A stretch of 10,478 nt of DNA from Deltaproteobacteria bacterium (GTDB taxonomy: Bacteria > Desulfobacterota > Desulfobacteria > Desulfobacterales > B30-G6). Location: assembly GCA_003647375.1 (NCBI GenBank), contig QMMS01000149.1:1-10478 (forward strand). The letters run 5' to 3'. Within the stretch, counting starts at the first letter, position 1, and every line of letters begins with the position of its first letter. The notes beneath the pieces were generated by a model. That model did not search any database and was not told the DNA's origin. It worked only from the letters and a program-made list of their open reading frames with translations. Position numbers and translations under genes: made by a program. Of the stretch, positions 1 to 7,002 are shown in pieces.

Positions 1-3
1 ATA

Positions 4-19
4 TTACCGTATACCATAT
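4..19. promoter_or_regulatory. Candidate IclR operator half-sites at the left edge
   Basis: TTACCGTAT (4-12) is the exact reverse complement of ATACGGTAA found at 8701-8709 in the iclR/decarboxylase intergenic region. It is followed by a one-mismatch copy of ATACCGTAT, namely ATACCATAT (11-19), so two similar half-sites lie in tandem. The site is outside any gene. It could control a leftward gene beginning left of position 1. Assignment to the IclR regulator is inference from shared words only. Confidence 0.4.
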
Positions 20-77
20 GTTGTGTTTGTAATAAATTAAGTGAGTTAGGCGACTAAATCATAAAATCTCCAATTTT

Positions 78-103
78 AAAAAATCCTCGGATTTGATCAA
101 ATC
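78..103 (-). terminator. Possible weak terminator of the leftward operon
   Basis: Read leftward, AAATC-CGAG-GATTT forms a 5-bp stem (94 to 81) that runs directly into six T residues (83-78). The stem is AT-rich and short, so it would be weak. The central arm can alternatively pair with the overlapping 14-bp perfect palindrome GATTTGATCAAATC (90-103), giving two mutually exclusive hairpins. It sits about 160 bp beyond the stop of the last operon gene, which is farther than usual. Confidence 0.3.
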
Positions 104-264
104 TCCAAAATGCTATTGAATAGTCACATTGTAATTACAAATTGCAATCTTTTAATCTGAACAAATTGATATCTTTGGGATCTTTCGATTTATGTCGTCA
201 GTTTTGTTATGAGACATATTAAACCGGTCATTATGGAATGATTGGATCCGAATGCTCAAATTGA

Positions 265-2169
265 TCATAGAATATTTCGCACAAGTGCTGCCGCGCTCCC
301 AGCTGTTTCGGCATATCCATCCGCACCAATTAATTTGGCAAAATTATCTGTAACCGGCGCCCCCCCGACAATGATTTTTATATGATCACGAATTACCATT
401 TCTTCCAACGAGTCAATAACAATTTTCATCTGTGGCATGGTTGTTGTCAAAAGAGCGGAAAGGGCAAGTATATCCGGTTTTTCATCAACCACACAGCGGA
501 TGAATGTATCCGTGCTTACGTTGATACCCAAATCGATGACCTCCATTCCAATTCCCTTTAGCATGATGGAAACAAGATTTTTTCCAATATCGTGAAGATC
601 ACCATAAACGGTTCCGAGGATCACCTTGGCCTTGGTCTGTTGTTTTAAGGAGGAAGTAAGTGCGGGCTTCAGCAGCTCTACTCCTGCTTCCATAGCATTG
701 GCGGCCATGAGCATCTCAGGAATATACATATCACCCCGACCAAAGGCGTCACCAACATAAATCATGGCTGTGATCATTCCCTCTCTAAGAATTGCCCTGC
801 CATCAATTTTAGCAGCCAGACACTTCGTTACGTTTTCACAGACCTCATCTTTATCTCCTTTTATCACCGCCATTTGGAGTTCTCCAAGAACGTCTTCGGC
901 CTGTATGAATTTGGTTGGTGCAAGATCCATGTCAGTATACTCGCCTTGAAAAATATCCAAAACTTTCCCACCGACCAGAGGTAATTTCCCTCTGTCCTGG
1001 ATGTAATTACCAAGCTTTCTCAATCTGTCAAAATCAGTCAAAGGGCTCACGGCATCTGTAATTCCGGGAATATATTTTATCCCTGGAGCAACAGCCTTAA
1101 ACAAATAATCAAGGTATTGGTACATCTCCTCTTCAGAAGTCTGACCTGGAATCAAATACTCTGCAGGAATACCGCCGATGAGTACAAGATCCTTCCATTG
1201 TTCCCGATACTCATGCATTTTTAAGCGGGTCTGGGGGTAAGGACAGATAGATTCACAGCCATTGACTTTACTCCTAATAATAATATCCATGAGCCCATGA
1301 TTTTCTCCATCTGTATGGGTGATGACATACTTACCAAGTGGCTGAAGGCAATCGGCGACCTTGATATGCCAGGGCAGGATATCTTTCTCAAAATATGGAG
1401 GAAAGGTTATTGTTCTGTCATAATTCCCGCCCCAAATGATCAATTCGCCAGGATATTCCTGGTATATTTTCAATGTCTGTTTAAAAAAATTGGCAACGCT
1501 CGCAGCGAGTTTTTCGAGCCTTGACCTATCCTTTTTGTAAAGAATAAAAAACTGATTGTGTGGAAGAAGATGCTTGTGGATTTGGTGTATTGGAGATCCG
1601 CCGTCTGTTGGGGAACTGCATACAAGCCCGTCTTCGCCAATGGTCTCACAAACCTTTAGATAGCTTTCGTATCGCGGAGTAAGCTCCAGGTTTTCAAAAA
1701 GGAAGCCTACTTTGTCCCAATCATCAAAACTTTTGATAACCCTTTCCTTGATCCATGGATAGGTCACTCCCTGCTTTTTAGCTGCCTGGTCAAGGACAAC
1801 CACCGAACTTAATTCTCCCATTCTTGTATGGAAAGTAACGTGAAACTCATGACCTTTCCATTTTGTTTCAACTTCCACTTCGGAGTTAAACTCCATACTA
1901 AAGCAAGTTTCAGGAGGGGCATAGATGCCGAGGACGGAAAATACCCAATCATCATAGGCTGTTTCCAAATAGGAATAATCAGAATTAAGACGATAGATAC
2001 CCCAGCCCTCGTTCCGACAAATATCTTCAATGCTTGCGTTCTTATACTCTTTGGGGAGGGTGTTAGTGGCTCTTGCCGCAACGTGCCAGAGATCGAGTCT
2101 TGGGGCAAAGGGCATTGCATCTGGCATTTCGCCCTTGATAAGAGATAGCATTCTTTCTCTGTTGGTCAC
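265..2169 (-). CDS. Corrinoid methyltransferase fusion: UroD-like domain plus B12-binding domain
   Basis: This 634-residue protein joins two halves of a corrinoid methyl-transfer system. Residues about 8-390 form a uroporphyrinogen-decarboxylase-like barrel of the MtaA/CmuA type. Residues about 425-505 form the helical cap found before corrinoid domains. Residues about 513-634 form a B12-binding Rossmann fold with the diagnostic D-x-H-x-x-G motif (Asp524, His526 as lower axial ligand, Gly529). Domain order matches CmuA, the chloromethane methyltransferase. The expected function is moving a methyl group between a small substrate, the bound cobalamin and an acceptor, in the cytoplasm. The zinc-site region reads HTDGEN (285-290) with Cys305 and Cys309, not the His-x-Cys of MtaA, so the metal site or substrate probably differs. 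I chose the GTG at 2169 because AAGGAAG lies just upstream; an in-frame TTG at 2196 is the alternative. It is the last gene of the leftward cluster. The methyl donor is unknown. Confidence 0.88.
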   Translation of the reverse strand: MTNRERMLSLIKGEMPDAMPFAPRLDLWHVAARATNTLPKEYKNASIEDICRNEGWGIYRLNSDYSYLETAYDDWVFSVLGIYAPPETCFSMEFNSEVEVETKWKGHEFHVTFHTRMGELSSVVVLDQAAKKQGVTYPWIKERVIKSFDDWDKVGFLFENLELTPRYESYLKVCETIGEDGLVCSSPTDGGSPIHQIHKHLLPHNQFFILYKKDRSRLEKLAASVANFFKQTLKIYQEYPGELIIWGGNYDRTITFPPYFEKDILPWHIKVADCLQPLGKYVITHTDGENHGLMDIIIRSKVNGCESICPYPQTRLKMHEYREQWKDLVLIGGIPAEYLIPGQTSEEEMYQYLDYLFKAVAPGIKYIPGITDAVSPLTDFDRLRKLGNYIQDRGKLPLVGGKVLDIFQGEYTDMDLAPTKFIQAEDVLGELQMAVIKGDKDEVCENVTKCLAAKIDGRAILREGMITAMIYVGDAFGRGDMYIPEMLMAANAMEAGVELLKPALTSSLKQQTKAKVILGTVYGDLHDIGKNLVSIMLKGIGMEVIDLGINVSTDTFIRCVVDEKPDILALSALLTTTMPQMKIVIDSLEEMVIRDHIKIIVGGAPVTDNFAKLIGADGYAETAGSAAALVRNIL

Positions 2170-2174
2170 ATCAT

Positions 2175-2181
2175 CTTCCTT
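2175..2181 (-). promoter_or_regulatory. Shine-Dalgarno site selecting the GTG start
   Basis: AAGGAAG on the minus strand ends 5 bases before the GTG at 2169. The upstream TTG at 2196 would place this sequence inside the coding region and has no comparable site ahead of it, so the GTG is the better start. Confidence 0.6.
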
Positions 2182-2213
2182 TTTTATTAATAGCAATAGA
2201 GTAAGGTATAGAA

Positions 2214-2228
2214 AGTCGCAATACGGAA
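2214..2228. promoter_or_regulatory. Degenerate operator upstream of the corrinoid methyltransferase gene
   Basis: AGTCGCAATACGGAA matches the 15-bp operator at 8694-8708 at 10 of 15 positions, with the seven bases AATACGG (2220-2226) identical and the left arm degraded. It lies in the 111-bp gap between the aminotransferase stop and the methyltransferase start, about 45 bases ahead of the GTG. This suggests a secondary, IclR-controlled promoter for the methyltransferase gene. I see no strong -35/-10 pair here, so the assignment is tentative. Confidence 0.35.
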
Positions 2229-2280
2229 AATCGGCTATTCAAAAGCTAAATGAAATATCGGTGGTGATTTGCTTCGGTCT

Positions 2281-3450
2281 TCATAGGTTTTTACTACCGT
2301 ACGATTCGAGGCGTCGGCAGGCTTCATTCAAAACCGTATCTTCTTTGGCAAAACAGAAACGTGTTAAATTCTCTCCTGCAGCATCATGGTAAAAAGCTTC
2401 TCCAGGGACGCTAGCCACCTTAATTTCCTTCAATAAATGCATCACCTTTTTTTTCCCAGAGCTACCCGGGATTCCGGAAATATCGCAAAGGACATAGTAT
2501 GCACCCTGGGGTACGAATGGTGTCAGGCCGGCTGTATTAAGCGCATCGCAAATGCGATCACGCTTTTTCTGATATTCTTTTGAAATATTATCATAAAATT
2601 CAGGGCCCAAATGAATGAGTCCCATTGCAGCACCCATCTGCAGAGGTGCAGGTGCACATGCATAAAGCATGTCGCTAAAGTATCCGATAGCCGTTGACCA
2701 CTTGGCATCGCAGATAACGTACCCAACCCGCCAGCCGGTAATGCTGTAGGTTTTGGATAGACCCGATACCATGATCGTACGTTCGCGCATACCGGGTAGA
2801 CTTGCCGGTGGGATGTGTTGACGGTCGTCATAAACAAAGTATTCATAGATTTCATCGGTAAATACGAAGAGATCGTTCTCTATTGCGAATTCGGAAATGG
2901 TTTTCAGTTCCTCTGTTGTGAACACCTTTCCAGATGGATTTCCCGGCGTATTGATCAAGATTGCTTTTGTTTTTTTAGTCACCACTTTGTCGAGGTCCTC
3001 GCGCGAAAACGTCCAATCCGGCGGGGTCATACGGACATACACCGGAACAGCCAGGGTCGAAACCAGATTGATGGCATGATAGCCGTAATATGGTTCGAAA
3101 AGGATCACTTCGTCACCGGCATTCAACAGAGCGAGGAAGGCTGAAAAAAGAGCCCCGGTAGCCCCCGATGAAACAACGATTTCATTTTCAGGGTCAACTT
3201 CCATTCCACTAAAATTCTTTTGCCGTTTTGCAATGGCTTCTCTCAATTCATTCAAGCCATCGTAGCGGGTGTAGGCATTAACTCCATCGTCGATGGCCTG
3301 TTTTGCCCCTTGTGCTACAATAGAGGGCACTTCCAGATCGCATACGCCCTGGGAAAGGTTGATTCCACCATGTTTCTCGCACTCGATGGACATATTTCGA
3401 ATCTCTGATTGCTTAACCCACTTCAGTCGGTTGCCGGTAGATAAGCTCAT
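2281..3450 (-). CDS. PLP-dependent class I/II aminotransferase (aspartate aminotransferase fold)
   Basis: The 389-residue product has the full fold-type I aminotransferase signature: NTPGNPSG (167-174) with the PLP-contacting Asn171, FTDEIYEY (197-204) with Asp199 that binds the pyridine nitrogen, SGLSKTYSITGWRVGY (229-244) with Schiff-base Lys233 and Arg241, and Arg364 near the C-terminus for the substrate carboxylate. Length and motif spacing are those of a complete, active enzyme. It should transfer an amino group between an amino acid and a 2-oxoacid in the cytoplasm; amino-acid specificity cannot be read from the sequence. The ATG at 3450 is preceded by AAAGGA at suitable distance. Its neighbours (a 2-oxoacid decarboxylase-like enzyme and a 2-hydroxyacid dehydrogenase) both act on 2-oxoacids, which fits a transaminase-first catabolic route, as in AruH/AruI arginine breakdown. 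Confidence 0.92.
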   Translation of the reverse strand: MSLSTGNRLKWVKQSEIRNMSIECEKHGGINLSQGVCDLEVPSIVAQGAKQAIDDGVNAYTRYDGLNELREAIAKRQKNFSGMEVDPENEIVVSSGATGALFSAFLALLNAGDEVILFEPYYGYHAINLVSTLAVPVYVRMTPPDWTFSREDLDKVVTKKTKAILINTPGNPSGKVFTTEELKTISEFAIENDLFVFTDEIYEYFVYDDRQHIPPASLPGMRERTIMVSGLSKTYSITGWRVGYVICDAKWSTAIGYFSDMLYACAPAPLQMGAAMGLIHLGPEFYDNISKEYQKKRDRICDALNTAGLTPFVPQGAYYVLCDISGIPGSSGKKKVMHLLKEIKVASVPGEAFYHDAAGENLTRFCFAKEDTVLNEACRRLESYGSKNL

Positions 3451-3480
3451 ATTGTATTCCTTTATTGATAGCTATATGTC

Positions 3481-3507
3481 ATAAAGACCGGTGCCTTGAT
3501 GGCGGTC
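3481..3507 (-). terminator. Weak intergenic hairpin between MBL and aminotransferase genes
   Basis: In the 88-bp gap, GACC-GCC-ATCAA-GGC-(ACC)-GGTC can fold, read leftward, into a stem of 4 plus 3 base pairs with a 3-base bulge, followed by TTTAT (3485-3481). The T tract is short, so this may be an attenuator or an mRNA processing or stability element more than a full terminator. It marks where the tight spacing of the upstream genes ends. Confidence 0.25.
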
Positions 3508-3538
3508 GTGACAATTAGGTTTTCGGCCTCAGCTTCCT

Positions 3539-4387
3539 TCATTGTGGAATAACATTAATCCCCTTGGCCCCGGGAGGCTTGACCAATACTTCAAAAGAGG
3601 AGAAGCGATAGAGGTAACACTCGGGACCCCAAGAGTGATCAATAGCATCTGGCTCGGCTCCGGCGTCAATTTTCATGAAGGCCGATAGAACTTCATGTAA
3701 TAAACTTTTGGGAAGTGGATACTGACCGTGTATTGGCAATAATTTATCAAACTCATCGCTTCGTGAAATTACCTTTTCGAGGGAGCAAATGAAAGATTTC
3801 ACATTTGATTCTTCAAAATGGGCATAAAATGTATCCCGGGAAACCAAACCGGTGAGCAGGCTTCGGCTGTAACGGTCAAGAAAAGAAGTGCTACCTCGGG
3901 TGTGGCCCGGGGTAGCGATTGCTTCGATTTTCCTGTTGCCCATATTGAAAACATCTCCGTCTTTTATTGAAAAACTGGCCTTTTTCCCAACGATTTGATA
4001 TTTCTCCAACAAAAAGCCTTTTGGTAAGGTTAAGCTGTTTTCAAAACCCATTCCGAGTATGCTAATTAGCTCCTCGTTAGTTAAGCCGCGTTCAATTAAA
4101 TTAATTTCACTATCAGCGATGCCGATATGATCGAACAGCTCATTTCCTCCGGTGTGGTCGAAATGCCAATGAGTGTTGACTACAGTTATGGGACCTCTTG
4201 CGATAGATTCTATTGCCCTCTGAATATTCTGAAAGCCCATGCCTGTATCAATTAGAAGAGTTTTATCCTCTCCATTGACTAAGTAGCTTTGTACATATCC
4301 TGTTTCTTCGATGACAAAAATGCCATTTTCAATTTCCTTAACTTTGAACCAATTTGGGTCGGAGTACACCGAAGCCATATTACTCAT
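3539..4387 (-). CDS. Metallo-beta-lactamase-fold hydrolase
   Basis: The 282-residue product is a member of the MBL superfamily. It carries the THWHFDH metal motif (His73, His75, Asp77, His78), GHTRGS with His162, and a late His220 (LPIHGQ), so the histidine ligands for two metals are present. The usual bridging aspartate of the LFTGD motif is not: the sequence reads LLTGL, with Leu181 in that position, so the second metal may be held differently or activity altered. No signal peptide is visible; it should be cytoplasmic and hydrolyse an ester, thioester, lactone or similar bond. Its start lies 15 bp after the binding-protein stop, which supports co-transcription. ATG 4387 is taken as the start, with ATG 4378 possible; neither has a strong Shine-Dalgarno sequence (GGAT about 9 bases ahead). 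The substrate is not predictable. Confidence 0.88.
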   Translation of the reverse strand: MSNMASVYSDPNWFKVKEIENGIFVIEETGYVQSYLVNGEDKTLLIDTGMGFQNIQRAIESIARGPITVVNTHWHFDHTGGNELFDHIGIADSEINLIERGLTNEELISILGMGFENSLTLPKGFLLEKYQIVGKKASFSIKDGDVFNMGNRKIEAIATPGHTRGSTSFLDRYSRSLLTGLVSRDTFYAHFEESNVKSFICSLEKVISRSDEFDKLLPIHGQYPLPKSLLHEVLSAFMKIDAGAEPDAIDHSWGPECYLYRFSSFEVLVKPPGAKGINVIPQ

Positions 4388-4402
4388 AATCGATATCCAT
4401 TA

Positions 4403-5983
4403 TTATGATTCGAACCACCAGCGTTCTGAACACTTGAGTCCATCCAAAGAAGCCTGTCCAGATAGGTTTCCAAACTTTAACTTTTTACTGCCGGCATCTA
4501 CATTGTCGGCAAAAAATGGCAGTATGATACCACCGTCATCTCTTATGAGGCGTTGCATTTCCCCATACATCTCACGCCGTTTAGATTGATCCAATTCGGA
4601 ACGAGCCTCTATCAACAGGTTGTTGAAACGCTCATTATCCCAAAAGGTATCGTTCCAGCCCGCACCCTTTGCATACTGTAATGAGAATATCATATCTTCC
4701 GTGGGCCGTCCGCTCAGATAGGACATAGACCAAGGCTTTTTCATCCAGACGTTGCTCCAATATCCGTCCGCCGGTTCCTGAACAATCTCCATTCTAATAC
4801 CGGCTTTGTTGGCTGACTCTTTGAAAAGTACCGCCGCGTCCATTCCGCCGGCAAAGGCTGCGTTGGATGCATGTAACTTGAAAATCTGCTGTTCCATGCC
4901 CGCCTTTTTTAAGTGAAATTTGGCTTTGTCAGGGTCGTAGCGACGTTGTGGCAGATCCGGGTCGTAAAAGCGATAGGTTGGCGCAATGGGGTGATCATTG
5001 CCTAAGGCACCGTAACCTTGGAGAATCAAGTCCAGCAATATTTGACGATTGATACCATATTTCAATGCCAGTCGAGCATCACTGTTATCAAATGGGGGGG
5101 TGTCGGTACGCATAGGGAAGTAGTAATGCAAAGCGCCTGTTTTTCTTATCAATTGTAGGTTAGGGGTCTTTTTTAACAGGTGGGCTGTTTTCAAATCACA
5201 CCGGTTCATGGCATCGATCTGGCCTGATTTAAGCGCATTGGTCCTGCTGACCGTGTCGTTGATGACGAGTGTTTCTATCTCATCAAAATGTGCATGTCCT
5301 GCTTTCCAATAATTGGGATTCCTTTTGGCGAAAGCTCGCACTCCTGGTTCGAATGTTACGAGTTCATATCCACCGGTGCCGGTTCGGAATTCTTTGTCTC
5401 CAACTGGAATCATTGGAAAATGGATATCGGAAAAAATATAAGGGAAATCGGCATTTCCGCCGTTCAAAGTTACCACGATGGTGTGTTTGTCATCAGCCTT
5501 CAGATCGACAATAGATTCCAACTGTTTTTTTCCGGCAGATTTAGAGTTTTCTCCACGGTGAAAATTGATGGAGTAGAGAACATCCTCGCTGGTCAGGGAT
5601 TTTCCGTTGTGAAACTCGATGCCTTTACGAATCTTAAACATCCATTTGGAAGCATCTGCCGATGGTTCCCAGCTCTCAGCAAGCTCAGGGATGGCTTTGC
5701 CTTCGTGGTCGATTTCAACAAGGTTATTCCTGAACTGAAATTGAACCACCATCGCAACATGGTCCGTAAGTTTTCCGGGTTCGAGTGTATCGGTGGTAGC
5801 GCCTCCAGCCATACCTAATCTGAATCGTCCTCCTTTCTTGGGGGAGGAGGCAAAAGCGGTTTGGGTTAACAAAGCAGGCGACAGGGTAGCGGCTGCACCG
5901 AGAGCGGATACCCGTGCAATAAACTCGCGTCGCGTCATTCTTCCTGTTGACACCAGATGCCTCAAATCTTTGATGGTATTCAT
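4403..5983 (-). CDS. Tat-exported ABC transporter substrate-binding protein, family 5
   Basis: This 526-residue protein belongs to the extracellular solute-binding family 5 (DppA/OppA/NikA type). Residues 17-22 read TRREFI, a twin-arginine motif, followed by an Ala-rich hydrophobic stretch and an AFA-S cleavage site near residue 45, so a folded protein is probably exported by Tat. The mature part contains the family hallmark near FKIRKGIEFHNGKSLTSEDV and the usual long two-lobe layout ending around EMQRLIRDDGGIILPFF. It should bind a peptide, amino-acid derivative, opine or metal chelate in the periplasm and deliver it to an ABC permease. No permease or ATPase gene lies in the window, so it either uses a transporter outside it or works alone. 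ATG 5983 is chosen because a strong AAGGAGG precedes it; a longer reading from 6013 is less likely. It starts 22 bp after the dehydrogenase stop. Confidence 0.92.
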   Translation of the reverse strand: MNTIKDLRHLVSTGRMTRREFIARVSALGAAATLSPALLTQTAFASSPKKGGRFRLGMAGGATTDTLEPGKLTDHVAMVVQFQFRNNLVEIDHEGKAIPELAESWEPSADASKWMFKIRKGIEFHNGKSLTSEDVLYSINFHRGENSKSAGKKQLESIVDLKADDKHTIVVTLNGGNADFPYIFSDIHFPMIPVGDKEFRTGTGGYELVTFEPGVRAFAKRNPNYWKAGHAHFDEIETLVINDTVSRTNALKSGQIDAMNRCDLKTAHLLKKTPNLQLIRKTGALHYYFPMRTDTPPFDNSDARLALKYGINRQILLDLILQGYGALGNDHPIAPTYRFYDPDLPQRRYDPDKAKFHLKKAGMEQQIFKLHASNAAFAGGMDAAVLFKESANKAGIRMEIVQEPADGYWSNVWMKKPWSMSYLSGRPTEDMIFSLQYAKGAGWNDTFWDNERFNNLLIEARSELDQSKRREMYGEMQRLIRDDGGIILPFFADNVDAGSKKLKFGNLSGQASLDGLKCSERWWFES

Positions 5984-5988
5984 GGCTA

Positions 5989-5995
5989 CCTCCTT
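5989..5995 (-). promoter_or_regulatory. Strong Shine-Dalgarno site for the binding protein
   Basis: AAGGAGG on the minus strand ends 5 bases before the ATG at 5983. It is the best ribosome-binding site in the operon, consistent with a periplasmic binding protein being needed in larger amounts than the enzymes. It also excludes the longer in-frame start at 6013. Confidence 0.75.
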
Positions 5996-6005
5996 AGTTT
6001 GATGG

Positions 6006-6974
6006 TTACTCAAGAGCTTCGGGATTGAGAAGCGCCTTAAGCGGTTGATTGTTGAAAAAACGAACGATTTCGTTTGTAAGATCGGCCTTGCACTGTTTGA
6101 ACGCGTCTTTGGATAGCCAGGCCGAATGAGGGGTCAAGATGACGTTGTCCATCCCGCACAAGGGATGTTCCGGACCGAGGGAAGCATGGTCTTCGATAAC
6201 ATCCAGCGCAGCCGCGCTCAGTCGGCCCGATTTCAGGGCGTCCATCAACGCCAGCGTGTCGATAAGCTCCCCGCGGGCTGCATTGACGATGGCAGCTCCG
6301 GGCTTCATCAAATTGAGGGTCTCGGCATTGATCAAATGGTGTGTCTTTTCAGTCAGCGGGGCGTGAATGCAAAGGTAGTCACTGTTTTGGAGCAACATTT
6401 CAAGAGACGTCTTTTTGGCTTGACCAATGTGGGTTTCCTTGACGTAGGGATCGTAAAACAGTACCCGTACATCGAATCCAGCAAGTTTTTTGGCAACGGA
6501 CTGGGCAATCCGGCCAAACCCCAAAAGCCCAACAGAACTCCCTTCGAATCGTTTCAAAGGTGATAGATAGTTATAGTCATAACCGCCTGAGCGGACATAA
6601 CCATTTGCCTTCGGGATTTTTCGGATCAGACTCAGAAGAAGGGCAACGGTGTGCTCGGCTACCTCCCTAAAATTGTAGTCCGGATTGTTGCAAACGAGAA
6701 TACCGTGGCGAGTGGCAGCCGGGATGTCGATCAAATCCGTGCCGACATTATTCGTATACACCAGTTTCAATGAAGGACACTTTTGGAATACCATTTCGTT
6801 CAAGGGAATCAGTTCGGTAATAATACACACTGCGTCCGAACCTGAACCGATGACATCTTCCGGTGTTTTACAGTTGCCATGAACCACAATTGCATCAACC
6901 GATGTCAGGGACCGCTCGAAATCTGAAAGGTCGTCAAAAGAACTGTCGGCATATAAGACTTTATGTGTATGCAT
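6006..6974 (-). CDS. D-isomer-specific 2-hydroxyacid dehydrogenase, CtBP-like
   Basis: The 322-residue product has the two-domain layout of NAD-dependent D-2-hydroxyacid dehydrogenases. The NAD site is VGLLGFGRIA (Gly152, Gly154). Catalytic Arg234 sits in NAARGELID and catalytic His283 in TPHSAW. The N-terminal part (NNVGTDLIDIPAATRHGI, then VCNNPDYNFREVAEH) resembles the C-terminal-binding-protein-like subfamily. The family glutamate expected five residues after Asp258 in DVxxxE is His263 here (DVIEDHA), with Glu261 nearby, so the acid of the catalytic relay may be displaced. It should reduce a 2-oxoacid or oxidise a D-2-hydroxyacid in the cytoplasm. Start choice is uncertain: ATG 6974 has GGAG 10 bases upstream and is preferred; ATG 6998 and TTG 7031 (overlapping the previous gene) are alternatives. 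It follows the ThDP enzyme by 28 bp. Confidence 0.88.
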   Translation of the reverse strand: MHTHKVLYADSSFDDLSDFERSLTSVDAIVVHGNCKTPEDVIGSGSDAVCIITELIPLNEMVFQKCPSLKLVYTNNVGTDLIDIPAATRHGILVCNNPDYNFREVAEHTVALLLSLIRKIPKANGYVRSGGYDYNYLSPLKRFEGSSVGLLGFGRIAQSVAKKLAGFDVRVLFYDPYVKETHIGQAKKTSLEMLLQNSDYLCIHAPLTEKTHHLINAETLNLMKPGAAIVNAARGELIDTLALMDALKSGRLSAAALDVIEDHASLGPEHPLCGMDNVILTPHSAWLSKDAFKQCKADLTNEIVRFFNNQPLKALLNPEALE

Positions 6975-7002
6975 ATGTGTCGATCTCCATTTGCTCATCC
7001 AA

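Larger units (their letters stand above)
1..264. other. Non-coding region downstream of the corrinoid methyltransferase gene
   Basis: No convincing reading frame is present in this AT-rich stretch. It contains a TACCGTA-type site at the left edge, two copies of the 10-mer AAATCTCCAA (64-73 and 99-108), and a pair of overlapping palindromes (81-94 and 90-103) described separately. Because the flanking gene on the right is read leftward and ends at 265, the region is a 3' end for that operon and probably also the promoter of a leftward gene lying just outside the window. Confidence 0.6.

Noticed and set aside
1828..2148. Rightward open frame of about 106 codons opposite the methyltransferase gene
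   Set aside because: It is antisense to a clear protein family match and shows no domain pattern; the same applies to the other overlapping frames within the six operon genes.
2290..2300. TACCGTA word in the 3' end of the aminotransferase gene
   Set aside because: It lies within the coding sequence with no matching second arm, so it is not counted as an operator.
5094..5100. Run of seven G (C on the coding strand) in the binding-protein gene, a possible phase-variable tract
   Set aside because: The reading frame continues intact through it as a Pro-Pro codon pair, and a single seven-base run is weak evidence for phase variation.
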